35,697 nucleotides of DNA, taken from Eubacteriales bacterium (GTDB taxonomy: Bacteria; Bacillota; Clostridia; Peptostreptococcales; Anaerovoracaceae). The translations under genes and the position numbers were made by a program. The DNA lies in the NCBI GenBank assembly GCA_029098205.1, contig JAQXNW010000006.1, positions 1-35,697 of the forward strand, read 5' to 3'. Under the pieces are notes generated by a model, which was not told the DNA's origin, did not search any database, and worked only from the letters and a program-made list of their open reading frames with translations. Position 1 is the first letter of the stretch. Each line of letters begins with the position of its first letter. This document shows positions 24,620 to 33,109 of the stretch, in pieces.

Positions 24620-26176
24620 ATGACTTTGGGGAAAGTGTTTTTCTGGCTGGACGATTTTCTATGGGGAACCCCGTTCATCGTCTTCTGTCTGTTTATTGGA
24701 TTCTACTTCTTCCTTCGGGGAAAATGTTTTACGATTGTACATTTTCCGCATATCTGGAAGCATACGCTGGTCGCGCAGATTCATAAAGATAAAGATGCTG
24801 AGCAGAAGAAAGCAGGAACCGTATCTCCGATTGAAGCGGTCTGCATCGCGATCGGAGGATGTGTCGGCGCCGGAAACATCGGCGGCGTCGCGACCGCAAT
24901 CGCTACCGGAGGCCCGGGCGCGGTATTCTACCTTTGGGTGTGGGCTTTTCTCGGCATGATGATTAAATGCGTCGAGATCACGCTTGGCTGCCATTATCGT
25001 ACAACCAATGAGAAGGGTGAATATTTCGGCGGCGGCACCTACTGCCTGGAGCGCGGAATCGGCCGTGAGCAGCATCATCCGAAGCTTGGACTTTTCCTTG
25101 CGGTTCTTCTGGCCGTCTGCTTCTGGATGCAGTTCCTGGCAGGTTCGCAGGCTTATACGATCTCGGAAGTTCTGCACTATTCTTTCGGCATTAACATGGT
25201 CGTCGTGACGCTGCTTTATTCCGTAATGCTCTGGTATGTCATCTGGAAGGGCGTTCCCAGAATCGCGAAGCTCGCGACGATGGCGGTTCCGTTCATGTGC
25301 GTCGCATTCATCATCGGAGGACTTGGACTGATCATCGCGAATATTGCAACGCTTCCGTCGGTTTTCGTCAGCATTTTCAAGTATGCGTTCACACCGCACG
25401 CGGCCGTCGGCGGATTCGCCGGGTGCGCTGTATCCGAAGCGATCTCCCGCGGACTTTCCCGTTCGATCAACTCCGGCGAAGCTGGACAGGCGTCGTCTCC
25501 GTTCATTCACGGTTCGGCGGATACCCCGCATCCTGTGGCAGAGGGTCTCTGGGGCGCGTTTGAGATTTTTATGGACACAGTCGTTGTCTGCTCGATTTCC
25601 GCACTGGCTGTGCTCTGCACCGGTGAATGGACAAGCGGTGCGGATGGCGCTACGCTTTCGATTATGGCATACCATACGCTGTATGGACGTTTTGCAGATT
25701 ACTTCATCGGCTTTATCATGGTTCTGTTCGGAATCACATCGACCGCCGGATGGTTCACGTACTACTGCACCGTTATCCAGTGGCTGTTCCGTTCGCATCC
25801 GATTCTAAGAGACCGCATTCTGTTCATCTTCAAGCTGGTATTCCCGATCCCGAACATCGTGATCGTAACCTCTATCACTGTCGGAGGATACAGCGCGGAT
25901 CTGTTCTGGGCAATCGTAGACGTTTCGCTGGCGCCGGTTGTATTCAGCAACCTGCTCGGACTGTTCCTGCTCAGAAACAAGTTCTTTGACCTTCTGAAGG
26001 ATTACAAGGCCCGTTACATGGGCATCGGCAAAGTCGATCCGAACTTCCGCGTCTTCTACGAAGATGATCCGAAGGTATTCGAGCAGGAAGAGGCGCTCCG
26101 TCAGCACTTCCGAAAGATCCAGGAAGATGCGTACGCGAAGCGCGGCAAGACATTTAAGACCGTAGACGAAGCTTAG
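24620..26176 (+). CDS. Sodium:alanine symporter (AGCS family)
   Basis: 518-aa membrane protein with about 11 transmembrane segments, of the alanine/glycine:cation symporter family. Signatures include SPIEAVCIAIGGCVGAGNIGGVATAI near residues 69-94 (the family's GxGNI motif), GPGAVFYLWVWAFLGM, and the SRG..RSINSGEAGQ loop (about 274-290). It imports alanine or glycine with Na+. The RBS is GGAGGG just before ATG 24620. Alanine racemase follows after 10 bases, so uptake and interconversion of L- and D-alanine look linked, probably under the divergent LysR regulator. The charged cytoplasmic tail of about 55 residues is somewhat long. Confidence 0.92.
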   Translation: MTLGKVFFWLDDFLWGTPFIVFCLFIGFYFFLRGKCFTIVHFPHIWKHTLVAQIHKDKDAEQKKAGTVSPIEAVCIAIGGCVGAGNIGGVATAIATGGPGAVFYLWVWAFLGMMIKCVEITLGCHYRTTNEKGEYFGGGTYCLERGIGREQHHPKLGLFLAVLLAVCFWMQFLAGSQAYTISEVLHYSFGINMVVVTLLYSVMLWYVIWKGVPRIAKLATMAVPFMCVAFIIGGLGLIIANIATLPSVFVSIFKYAFTPHAAVGGFAGCAVSEAISRGLSRSINSGEAGQASSPFIHGSADTPHPVAEGLWGAFEIFMDTVVVCSISALAVLCTGEWTSGADGATLSIMAYHTLYGRFADYFIGFIMVLFGITSTAGWFTYYCTVIQWLFRSHPILRDRILFIFKLVFPIPNIVIVTSITVGGYSADLFWAIVDVSLAPVVFSNLLGLFLLRNKFFDLLKDYKARYMGIGKVDPNFRVFYEDDPKVFEQEEALRQHFRKIQEDAYAKRGKTFKTVDEA

Positions 26177-26186
26177 AGGAAAAGAT

Positions 26187-27341
26187 ATGGAATATGGGAG
26201 AGACCGTGCCTGGCTGGATGTGGACCTGGCCAAGGTGCGGGCGAACATTCGAACGATTCAGGCGTCTCTTACAAACGGTGTGAAGATGATGTGCGTCACG
26301 AAATCAGACGCATACGGACTTGGTTCTGTACCGATCGCAAAAGCGGCACGATCCTGTGGCATCATGGAATTCGGCGCGGCGAGCATCGAGGAGGCGGCGG
26401 AGCTTCGTGAAAACGGGATTGAAGGGGATATTCTGGTTCTCGGAAAAATTCCGGATGAGAAGATTCCATATGCAGTAAAAGAAAATATCACGTCAGCGAT
26501 GAGTACTCCGGAGGACGCGAGAAGGCAGGGGAAGATCGCGGTGGAGTGCGGCGGAACGCTTTCCGTTGAAATCGCGGCTGACTGCGGTATGGGAAGATTC
26601 GGAGTTGTTCTTGACGGAGGCGGAATGGATCAGGCGGTGAAGGATGCGCTTTCGATCGCGGAATGCAGTGGGATTCGGGTGAAAGGCACATTTTCGCATA
26701 TGACCGTTATGTCCGAAAAGAAACTTCGGGAGTTTGACGAACATCAGATCGGACTTTACCGGGAATTCACCGACCGTCTCCGCGAAGAAGGTCTTGCGGT
26801 GCGGAGGCATTGCTGCTGCAGCGCGATGACGATTCTGTTTCCGGAGGAGCATATGGACATGGTTCGTGTCGGCGCGCTTCCGCTGGGACTTCAGGCTCCA
26901 CTTTACGGAACGCTGGCACTTCCGGAGACTGCATCTCTGAAGACGAAAATCTGGCATATCAAGGAAGTCCCGATGGGATCCACTGTCGGATACGGCCCGC
27001 ATTATACGAAGCGGAGGACGAAGATAGCGGTGATTCCGATCGGATTCGGCGACGGACTTCACAGAAGTCTATCGGACAAAGCCCCTGTGATGATCCGCGG
27101 ACGCCGCGCGAAGGTGTTCGGAAAGCTCTGCATGGACTATACGATGGTTGATGTAACGGATATTCCGGATGTTTCAGTCGGAGACGAGGTGACTTTGTTC
27201 GGGGACAGCGGATGGGAGAATCCGGCCGATCCGGAGATCTCGATTTTCGAGTACGCGGCGATCTACGGCGGTACATCGTGCGAGGTTACAACTTCCATCG
27301 GAAAAAGGATTCCGCGTTTTTATCTTCATGAGGAGGATTGA
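26187..27341 (+). CDS. alr: Alanine racemase
   Basis: 384-aa fold-type III PLP racemase. Lys39 in CVTKSDAYGLG is the PLP lysine. GMGRFGV, HMDMVRVG, VGYGPHYT (with the catalytic Tyr) and KLCMDYTMVDVTD follow the order of Alr. The loop that usually reads H-x-A-N-S-A is HCCCSAM here, so substrate preference may differ; serine or another small amino acid is possible. It starts 10 bases after the alanine symporter, with GAGGAAAA as RBS. In cell-wall synthesis Alr supplies D-alanine. In this context it may instead help catabolise imported D- or L-alanine. Confidence 0.88.
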   Translation: MEYGRDRAWLDVDLAKVRANIRTIQASLTNGVKMMCVTKSDAYGLGSVPIAKAARSCGIMEFGAASIEEAAELRENGIEGDILVLGKIPDEKIPYAVKENITSAMSTPEDARRQGKIAVECGGTLSVEIAADCGMGRFGVVLDGGGMDQAVKDALSIAECSGIRVKGTFSHMTVMSEKKLREFDEHQIGLYREFTDRLREEGLAVRRHCCCSAMTILFPEEHMDMVRVGALPLGLQAPLYGTLALPETASLKTKIWHIKEVPMGSTVGYGPHYTKRRTKIAVIPIGFGDGLHRSLSDKAPVMIRGRRAKVFGKLCMDYTMVDVTDIPDVSVGDEVTLFGDSGWENPADPEISIFEYAAIYGGTSCEVTTSIGKRIPRFYLHEED

Positions 27342-27412
27342 TTGTCCGGATTTCAGCGGGTATACTTATATCAATAAGTATAATCGGATCAGGGAATGCG
27401 GAATATGGGGTG

Positions 27413-28363
27413 ATGAATATGCAGGGTGGTTTTTCGGAGCAGGCCGTTTGTATGGCGGCGCCGGAAAGCGCCCTGTTTTTTTGCGTTTTCTGGAAAGACT
27501 GCCCGCATTTTCCAAAGGCCTGCAGGCCTGATGATACGGTCTTCCATCTGGAAGGGCAGGAAGATGCAGACCGGCTGCTGGGGCGCTTTCTTCCGGCGTG
27601 CCGCAGAAACGGAAGCCAGGATGCGCAGAAGAGCCTGGATTCGCAGGAATGCGAAAAGGCGCAGGAAGCGGAAAATCCTGCTTCCGACGCCGGGCCGGGG
27701 AGGCATCCCGGAGGACCGGTCCGGATTCTTTTTCAGCCGCTTCCGGAGGAAGTGCACATAGAGAGACGTCTGGAGACCGGAAAAATCAGGAGCGTCTTTG
27801 TCCGCGGCGAGTCCGGCGAAAGCGCGCCACGGATGGATTTTGAATGGGTTCGGAAGCTTCGGCTTGAGTGCGCAAGAACGAATGTCGATTTTTCCTTTCT
27901 TTCAACCGGCGAACAGTTTGTGAAGGATGGAAAATTATATCATATCCCGATCCGGATTCAGGAAGAGCAGGCCAAGAAAGCAGATATGGATTTCCGGGCC
28001 TCTGAGGATCCTCTTTATCGTCTTTCGCAGTCTGATTTTCGAAGAAAATTCCATCTGGATTCCAAGGATATGGAGTATATTGATAAGAAAGGAATGGATG
28101 TCATCCGGGATCATGCGGCGGACTTTGTCTTAAAACGTCTGGCTTCGGCGGAGATTCCGAACGACGGAAGGCAGACGCCGTTCCGCGGCCATCCCGTATT
28201 CAAGGCGCAGCATGCGTCGGCCTGCTGCTGCCGCGGATGCATGCAGGCCTGGCATGGGATCCCGAAAGGCCGGGCGCTCACGAAAGAAGAGCAGTCTTTT
28301 GCCGTGGACCTTATGATGGAATGGATTCGCAGACAGATGGAGGAGAAAAAATCGAAGAGGTAA
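27413..28363 (+). CDS. DUF5131-like/DUF4186 fusion protein
   Basis: 316-aa protein. Residues about 45-195 resemble the C-terminal half of DUF5131 (phage Gp37/Gp68-like): LEGQEDADRLLGRFLPA, then ILFQPLPEEVHIE, VRGESGES, and FEWVRKLRLECARTNVDFSF. A roughly 30-residue low-complexity insertion (72-103) splits it. The family's N-terminal Cys-rich segment is missing. Residues about 208-308 match DUF4186: PFRGHPVFKAQHASACCCRGC (cysteines 271, 272, 273, 276) and ALTKEEQSFAVDLMMEWI. Starts at 27413 or 27419 are possible, with GGGGTGA nearby. The molecular role of both families is unknown. The clustered cysteines suggest metal binding. Confidence 0.65.
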   Translation: MNMQGGFSEQAVCMAAPESALFFCVFWKDCPHFPKACRPDDTVFHLEGQEDADRLLGRFLPACRRNGSQDAQKSLDSQECEKAQEAENPASDAGPGRHPGGPVRILFQPLPEEVHIERRLETGKIRSVFVRGESGESAPRMDFEWVRKLRLECARTNVDFSFLSTGEQFVKDGKLYHIPIRIQEEQAKKADMDFRASEDPLYRLSQSDFRRKFHLDSKDMEYIDKKGMDVIRDHAADFVLKRLASAEIPNDGRQTPFRGHPVFKAQHASACCCRGCMQAWHGIPKGRALTKEEQSFAVDLMMEWIRRQMEEKKSKR

Positions 28364-28398
28364 AGGATAAAAAAGAGGCAAGGAGAAGAGGTAAAGAA

Positions 28399-28947
28399 AT
28401 GAGCAGAATCGTTTTGATCACCGGCAGTCCCCGATTGAATGGGAACAGCAGTCGTATGGCCGCAACGTTTGCGATTGAAGCGGCCGACCAGGGACATGAA
28501 GTGAAGCGCTTTGACGCGTTCCAGATGAATCTTTCGGGCTGCCGCGCCTGCGGAGCCTGTTTTCAGGAGATGAAACCCTGTCCGTTTGAGCCGAAATTTA
28601 CCGAGCCGGCCCGCGCGGCCATGGACGCGGGTGCGATTGTGCTCGCGTCGCCGCTGTACTGGTACGGGTTCCCCGGAAGGCTTAAGAATTTTATAGACCA
28701 GTTCTACTGTCTGATCGAGGGCGGCGCTGATTTTCACGGAAAGAAGACCGCGTTGATGGCGTGCTGCGCGGATGAGAGTGTGGATGCTTTCGAGGGTATG
28801 CTCGCTTCCTACCGGAAGACGGCGGATTTTCTGGGAATGGAAATTGTCGATGAAATTCTGATTCCGAATGTGTCCGGTGCGGGCGACATTCGAAAGACAG
28901 ACGGCCTTCAGAGGGCCAAGGTGCTGGCAGGCAGATTTCATGAGTGA
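28399..28947 (+). CDS. Iron-sulfur flavoprotein-like NAD(P)H:FMN reductase family protein
   Basis: 182-aa flavodoxin-fold protein. ITGSPRLNGNSSRM (7-20) is the FMN phosphate loop and ASPLYWYGFPGRLKNFIDQ the second flavin-contact segment. Between them lies C48-x2-C51-x2-C54-x6-C61, the compact cysteine motif that binds a 4Fe-4S cluster in iron-sulfur flavoproteins (Isf) of anaerobes. Electron transfer from ferredoxin to a reducible substrate is the likely role. The RBS is AGGAGAAGAGG. The stop overlaps the MATE exporter start by 8 bases, so reduction and export may act together, for example in detoxification. Confidence 0.82.
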   Translation: MSRIVLITGSPRLNGNSSRMAATFAIEAADQGHEVKRFDAFQMNLSGCRACGACFQEMKPCPFEPKFTEPARAAMDAGAIVLASPLYWYGFPGRLKNFIDQFYCLIEGGADFHGKKTALMACCADESVDAFEGMLASYRKTADFLGMEIVDEILIPNVSGAGDIRKTDGLQRAKVLAGRFHE

Positions 28948-30457
28948 TCGGAACCTGAACCGGCAGGCATTGTTTGAAACGATGCCGGTGCACCAGGCTG
29001 TGTGGACAATGGCGATTCCAACGATTGTAACGCAGCTGATCAATATTGTTTATAACTATGCGGATACCTGGTTTGTAGGAAGAAGCGGGAATGCGGCGAT
29101 GGTCGCGGCCATGGGCGTGAGCTTCCCGATGTATGTAATTCTGGCCGCGCTTGCGAATTTATTCGGAATCGGCGGATCCAGCGTGATTTCGCGCTCGCTG
29201 GGCGAGAAAAACATGGACAAGGCACGCCGGACATTCACCCTCTGCTTCTGGATGGGGATGTGCGCCGCGGTACTGTTTTCGGTCCTGATTTTTACGTTTC
29301 GGTCGCCGCTGATTTATCTGGTGGGCGGGGACAAAGCCGATTTTGACTATGTCTCTTCCTATATGTTCTGGACGATGGCCATCGGCGCGATACCGTCGGT
29401 GGGAAATGTCCTCTGCGGTCATCTGATCCGATCCGTCGGGGCTTCAAAAACGGCGGGATTCGGGATGTCCATGGGCGGCATACTGAATCTTTTCCTAGAT
29501 CCTCTGTTCATGTTTGTGATTCTTCCGGAAGGGATGGAAGTGACCGGAGCCGCGGTTGCGACGCTTTGCTCGAACATAGTGGCATTCCTGTTTTTCCTTC
29601 GTTATATGTACCGTATAAACAAGCGGCGGAAAAGTTTGAACAGCCGCGGGGGCAACGCAGAACCGGGCAATGCGGATTCAAGTTTTGGGAGCGGCGAAGA
29701 GCCGGGAAGTGCGGAGGCATCGGATCTCCGTCTGCAGGTGGTCGATATCCGGCCTTCCAATCTTCACGGGGCGTTTTCCATTGTGCCGGAGGTTCTGGCA
29801 GTGGGAATTCCGGCGGCGCTTCAGACTACGCTGGCGATGCTTTCCAATATTTTCGCGAACCGGCTGATCCGCTCTTACGGCAGCAGCGCGGTGGCAGGCA
29901 TGGGCATCGCGAAAAAAGTGAATATGATCGCGTTCAACACCTGCATGGGAATGACAATGGGCGTGCTGCCGCTGCTGGGGTACAGCTTCGGCGCGAAAAA
30001 CTTCGATCGTTTCCGGAAAATCGTCCGGTATACAGGAACGGTGGTTGTTATTTACGGAATCTGCTGCACAGCCGTCTTTATCTCTACAGCTCCGTATCTT
30101 GTGAAATTCTTTATCGATGAAGCGGGAGCGGTTCACTACGGATCGGAATTCCTCCGGATCATCGGCTACGCAGCGCCGTTTGCCGCGTTTACGTACTTGA
30201 GTTATACGGTGTTCCAATCCGCGGGAATGAAATGGTCGGCTTTTTTGACGTCTGTAATGCGGAAAGGCGGCCTGGATATTCCGCTCATGTTCCTGCTCCG
30301 GGCGCACTTCGGCGCGCGGGGGGTCTGCTATGCGACACCGGCGGCTGAAGTTCTCGGGGTATTGTTCGCGCTTCTTCTTTACCGGCGTTTTCGGAAGAAT
30401 ATACGGAAGGAAGAGGCGGTAGAGCGGGATCTGGAGCAGAAAAGCAAAAACAGATAG
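28940..30457 (+). CDS. MATE-family efflux transporter
   Basis: 505-aa membrane protein with 12 hydrophobic segments in two halves, MATE family (DinF/NorM-like). Marker segments are AIPTIVTQLINIVYNYADTWFVG near the N-terminus and GVLPLLGYSFGAKN in the second half. It exports drugs or metabolites by cation antiport. The loop between the halves contains a Gly/Ser/Glu-rich insertion (SRGGNAEPGNADSSFGSGEE), making the protein about 50 residues longer than usual. Start ATG 28940 lies inside the end of the preceding flavoprotein gene. A fragment of another MATE gene is found at 16387. Confidence 0.92.
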   Translation: MSDRNLNRQALFETMPVHQAVWTMAIPTIVTQLINIVYNYADTWFVGRSGNAAMVAAMGVSFPMYVILAALANLFGIGGSSVISRSLGEKNMDKARRTFTLCFWMGMCAAVLFSVLIFTFRSPLIYLVGGDKADFDYVSSYMFWTMAIGAIPSVGNVLCGHLIRSVGASKTAGFGMSMGGILNLFLDPLFMFVILPEGMEVTGAAVATLCSNIVAFLFFLRYMYRINKRRKSLNSRGGNAEPGNADSSFGSGEEPGSAEASDLRLQVVDIRPSNLHGAFSIVPEVLAVGIPAALQTTLAMLSNIFANRLIRSYGSSAVAGMGIAKKVNMIAFNTCMGMTMGVLPLLGYSFGAKNFDRFRKIVRYTGTVVVIYGICCTAVFISTAPYLVKFFIDEAGAVHYGSEFLRIIGYAAPFAAFTYLSYTVFQSAGMKWSAFLTSVMRKGGLDIPLMFLLRAHFGARGVCYATPAAEVLGVLFALLLYRRFRKNIRKEEAVERDLEQKSKNR

Positions 30458-30540
30458 AAGGTTTCAAAATTCGGACCTGAAAGCGGTTTCGAAGAAAAGA
30501 TTTTGAAGTTTTCAAGCAAGTAATCGAGTAAAAAGTGAGT

Positions 30541-33030
30541 ATGAGCAGAGAAACTTTTGCGACGGATTTTCAGAACGCGGAGAATGCACCGCGTAAAATA
30601 GAGCTTCTGGCGCCCTGCGGAAGTGAAGAGGCGTTCATCGCGGCGGTGGAGAACGGAGCGGATGCGGTTTATGTTGGCGGACAGCTGTTCAACGCCCGCG
30701 CGCATGCGCACAATTTCGACAGGGAAACAATGCGGCGCGCGATTTCCTATGCGCATCGGAACGGGGTTTTCGTGCATGTGACGATGAACACGCTTCTTCG
30801 GGACGACGAGCTGGAGGACGCGCTCCGCTATGCGGAATTTCTGTATGAAACCGGCGCGGATGCTTTGATCGTGCAGGATCTTGGCCTTGCTTCTCTTATA
30901 CATCAGGCGATGCCGGATTTTGAGCTCCACGAGTCGACGCAGGGGACTGTCAGCGATCTCGCTTCCGCCGGAGCGGCGCGGAAGTTTGGATTTTCCAGAG
31001 TTGTCCTGTCCCGAGAGCTTTCTCTTTCTGAAATCCGGAGCATTGCGTTGTCGGCGGGAATCGACACCGAAATCTTTGCGCATGGCGCGCTTTGCTTCTG
31101 CTACTCCGGGCAGTGTCAGATGAGCCGGTATTTCGGCGGGAGGAGCGGAAATCGGGGCGAATGCGCGCAGCCATGCCGGCTCCGGTGGAAAACGGAGAAT
31201 GCGAAGGGGGACAAAGCGCAGGCGGCATTGTATCCGCTCAGCATGAAGGATCTCTGCCTGCTTTCGGATCTTCCGGATTTGATTCAGGCGGGCGTTCGCT
31301 CTCTGAAAATCGAGGGGCGGATGAAGTCTCCGGAATATGTCGCGGTTACCGTGGCCATGTACCGAAAATATATCGATCAGTATTACCGGGAAGGCCGGGT
31401 TTCGGTGGCAACGCCCGATCTGGAAGCGCTTTACCAGATCTTTAACCGCGGTCAGTTTACCGATGCTTATCTTCGCGGCGGACAGGGAGGAGAGCTGATC
31501 TCCGGGGAAATTCCGAAAAATCAGGGGATCCGGATCGGAACGGTTATCGGAAGGCCGAGGCGCGGCCGCGGAGAGAAGGAATCGCTGGTGGACATCAAGG
31601 TCGGCGAAGGCGGCCGCCGGGCGGGGCACGGCGGTGCAGAGGCCGGACTTGAGATCGGGGACGGCGCGGAAATCCGGGAGGCGCGTCCGAAAGGAGAGCG
31701 GCCGCGTATTTCAGGAAATGTGATCAGCTACCGGAAGGAAATCGGGAGGAATGAACTTCGTATCGGGGATCTTCGGGGAGATATCCGTCCCGGGGACCTT
31801 GTTTACCGGACATCATCGAAGAAGCAGCTGGAGGATGCCAGGAGGACCTTCCGCGGAAAAAGCTTTGATTCTCTGGAGACGAAGCGGAAGATTCCGGTGC
31901 TGGTGCGGGTTTCCTGTACAGGCCATACCCTGGAAGCGGAAGCTTCGGCTGCGGGGAAAACGGCGAGAGCTTCCTCAGGGGCTTTCGAGGTTCTTCCGGA
32001 TGGCCAGGCTGATTCATTTTCGGCATTCTCGGAAAAGCTTCAGAAAGCATTTTCCAAGACAGGAGGCACGCCGTTTTACCTCGACGATTTTCAGTTTCGG
32101 GGGAGTTCGGTTTTTCATGGAAAGCGGTCCGAAATGAACGCGCTCCGAAGGGAAGTCTATGAATCTCTGATGAACCAGCTGTCGGAAGGAAGAAAGGCAC
32201 CGGTTCATGAAGACCCGGCGTTGATTTCAGAAATGGAATTGTTAAGAGACCGGGCGGAAAAACGGGCTGATTCAGCGGATTCAGAGCCGAAGTATAAAGA
32301 AATCGTTTATTACCGATACGAAGATCTGGAGAAGGATTTTCAAGGTGCGGGCAAAGTTTTCGCTCCGCAACCGGCTCATGGAAAGAAAATCTCCGTTCTT
32401 CTCCCCGCGTCGGAGATGCTGCTGTACGAAACAGAGCTTCGGAGGCTGAAAGAGGATCTGTCTGGTTTGAAGAACCTGCCCGAACGGAAGGATCCACCCG
32501 GATTGAAGGAGGATTCATCCTATGAGGATCCTTCCTATAAAGAAGAAATCCGTTTGATTCCGTATATCCCTTCGGTGGTCCGGGGAACCGAAGAGCGGAT
32601 CCTTCGGGAACGAATGGAAGATCTTCGAAGAATCGCGGCGGAAAATGGGATTTACTCCGGAAATATCGGATGGGCGCTGGAGCTTGCGGAAATGGGCGCA
32701 GAGGTTCATATCGGATCCGGTCTTAATGTGTATAATTATGAATGCGAAAAGGCGCTCCGGAGAGCCGGGCTTCTTCCGGGCGCGGAAAGTCTGGAGACAC
32801 TAGATCATACGGCGGGGGCCTATCCGCTGATGGTTTCAGAGCATCGGCCGGAGGGAAGCCGGCTGGTGTCGGGGGACAAGGCAGCGCGGATTCTGAAGCG
32901 GTCCTCCAGCCGGCAGACAGTGCTCCTCCCGGATACGGGCGAAGCGTACTGGGTCCGGTATTCCCGCTGGGACGGGGAAATTCAAGGCCGTCTTGCGGGG
33001 TCCGAATTGGTTGACAGTGTGAAAAAATGA
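30541..33030 (+). CDS. U32 peptidase / RlhA-like protein
   Basis: 829-aa member of the U32 peptidase family. The N-terminal TIM-barrel-like domain begins ELLAPCGSEEAFIAAVENGADAVYVGG. The cysteine signature lies at about 181-212: HGALCFCYSGQC (Cys185, 187, 192), then CAQPCR (208, 212). These cysteines hold an Fe-S cluster in RlhA, which hydroxylates 23S rRNA. The C-terminal half carries the DUF3656-like collagenase region. Although named peptidases, several U32 proteins act in RNA modification or ubiquinone hydroxylation, so RlhA-like function is the best guess. GTG 30535 two codons upstream is an alternative start; neither has a strong RBS. Its 3' end contains the promoter for the next operon. 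Confidence 0.85.
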   Translation: MSRETFATDFQNAENAPRKIELLAPCGSEEAFIAAVENGADAVYVGGQLFNARAHAHNFDRETMRRAISYAHRNGVFVHVTMNTLLRDDELEDALRYAEFLYETGADALIVQDLGLASLIHQAMPDFELHESTQGTVSDLASAGAARKFGFSRVVLSRELSLSEIRSIALSAGIDTEIFAHGALCFCYSGQCQMSRYFGGRSGNRGECAQPCRLRWKTENAKGDKAQAALYPLSMKDLCLLSDLPDLIQAGVRSLKIEGRMKSPEYVAVTVAMYRKYIDQYYREGRVSVATPDLEALYQIFNRGQFTDAYLRGGQGGELISGEIPKNQGIRIGTVIGRPRRGRGEKESLVDIKVGEGGRRAGHGGAEAGLEIGDGAEIREARPKGERPRISGNVISYRKEIGRNELRIGDLRGDIRPGDLVYRTSSKKQLEDARRTFRGKSFDSLETKRKIPVLVRVSCTGHTLEAEASAAGKTARASSGAFEVLPDGQADSFSAFSEKLQKAFSKTGGTPFYLDDFQFRGSSVFHGKRSEMNALRREVYESLMNQLSEGRKAPVHEDPALISEMELLRDRAEKRADSADSEPKYKEIVYYRYEDLEKDFQGAGKVFAPQPAHGKKISVLLPASEMLLYETELRRLKEDLSGLKNLPERKDPPGLKEDSSYEDPSYKEEIRLIPYIPSVVRGTEERILRERMEDLRRIAAENGIYSGNIGWALELAEMGAEVHIGSGLNVYNYECEKALRRAGLLPGAESLETLDHTAGAYPLMVSEHRPEGSRLVSGDKAARILKRSSSRQTVLLPDTGEAYWVRYSRWDGEIQGRLAGSELVDSVKK

Positions 33031-33039
33031 TAGTATATT
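33011..33039 (+). promoter_or_regulatory. Near-consensus promoter for the amino-acid ABC operon
   Basis: TTGACA (33011-33016), a 17-nt spacer and TATATT (33034-33039) lie across the last codons and stop of the U32 gene. The binding-protein gene starts about 65 bases after the predicted transcription start. Confidence 0.85.
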
Positions 33040-33109
33040 CATTTACATGGTAAAATATTTACAGGAGCGGTGCGTCTTTGCCGCTTCAAAATGAGAGGAT
33101 GATCGGAAA

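Noticed and set aside
24659..25798. 379-codon minus-strand frame opposite the alanine symporter
   Set aside because: Shadow frame with charged low-complexity product; the plus-strand symporter is unambiguous.
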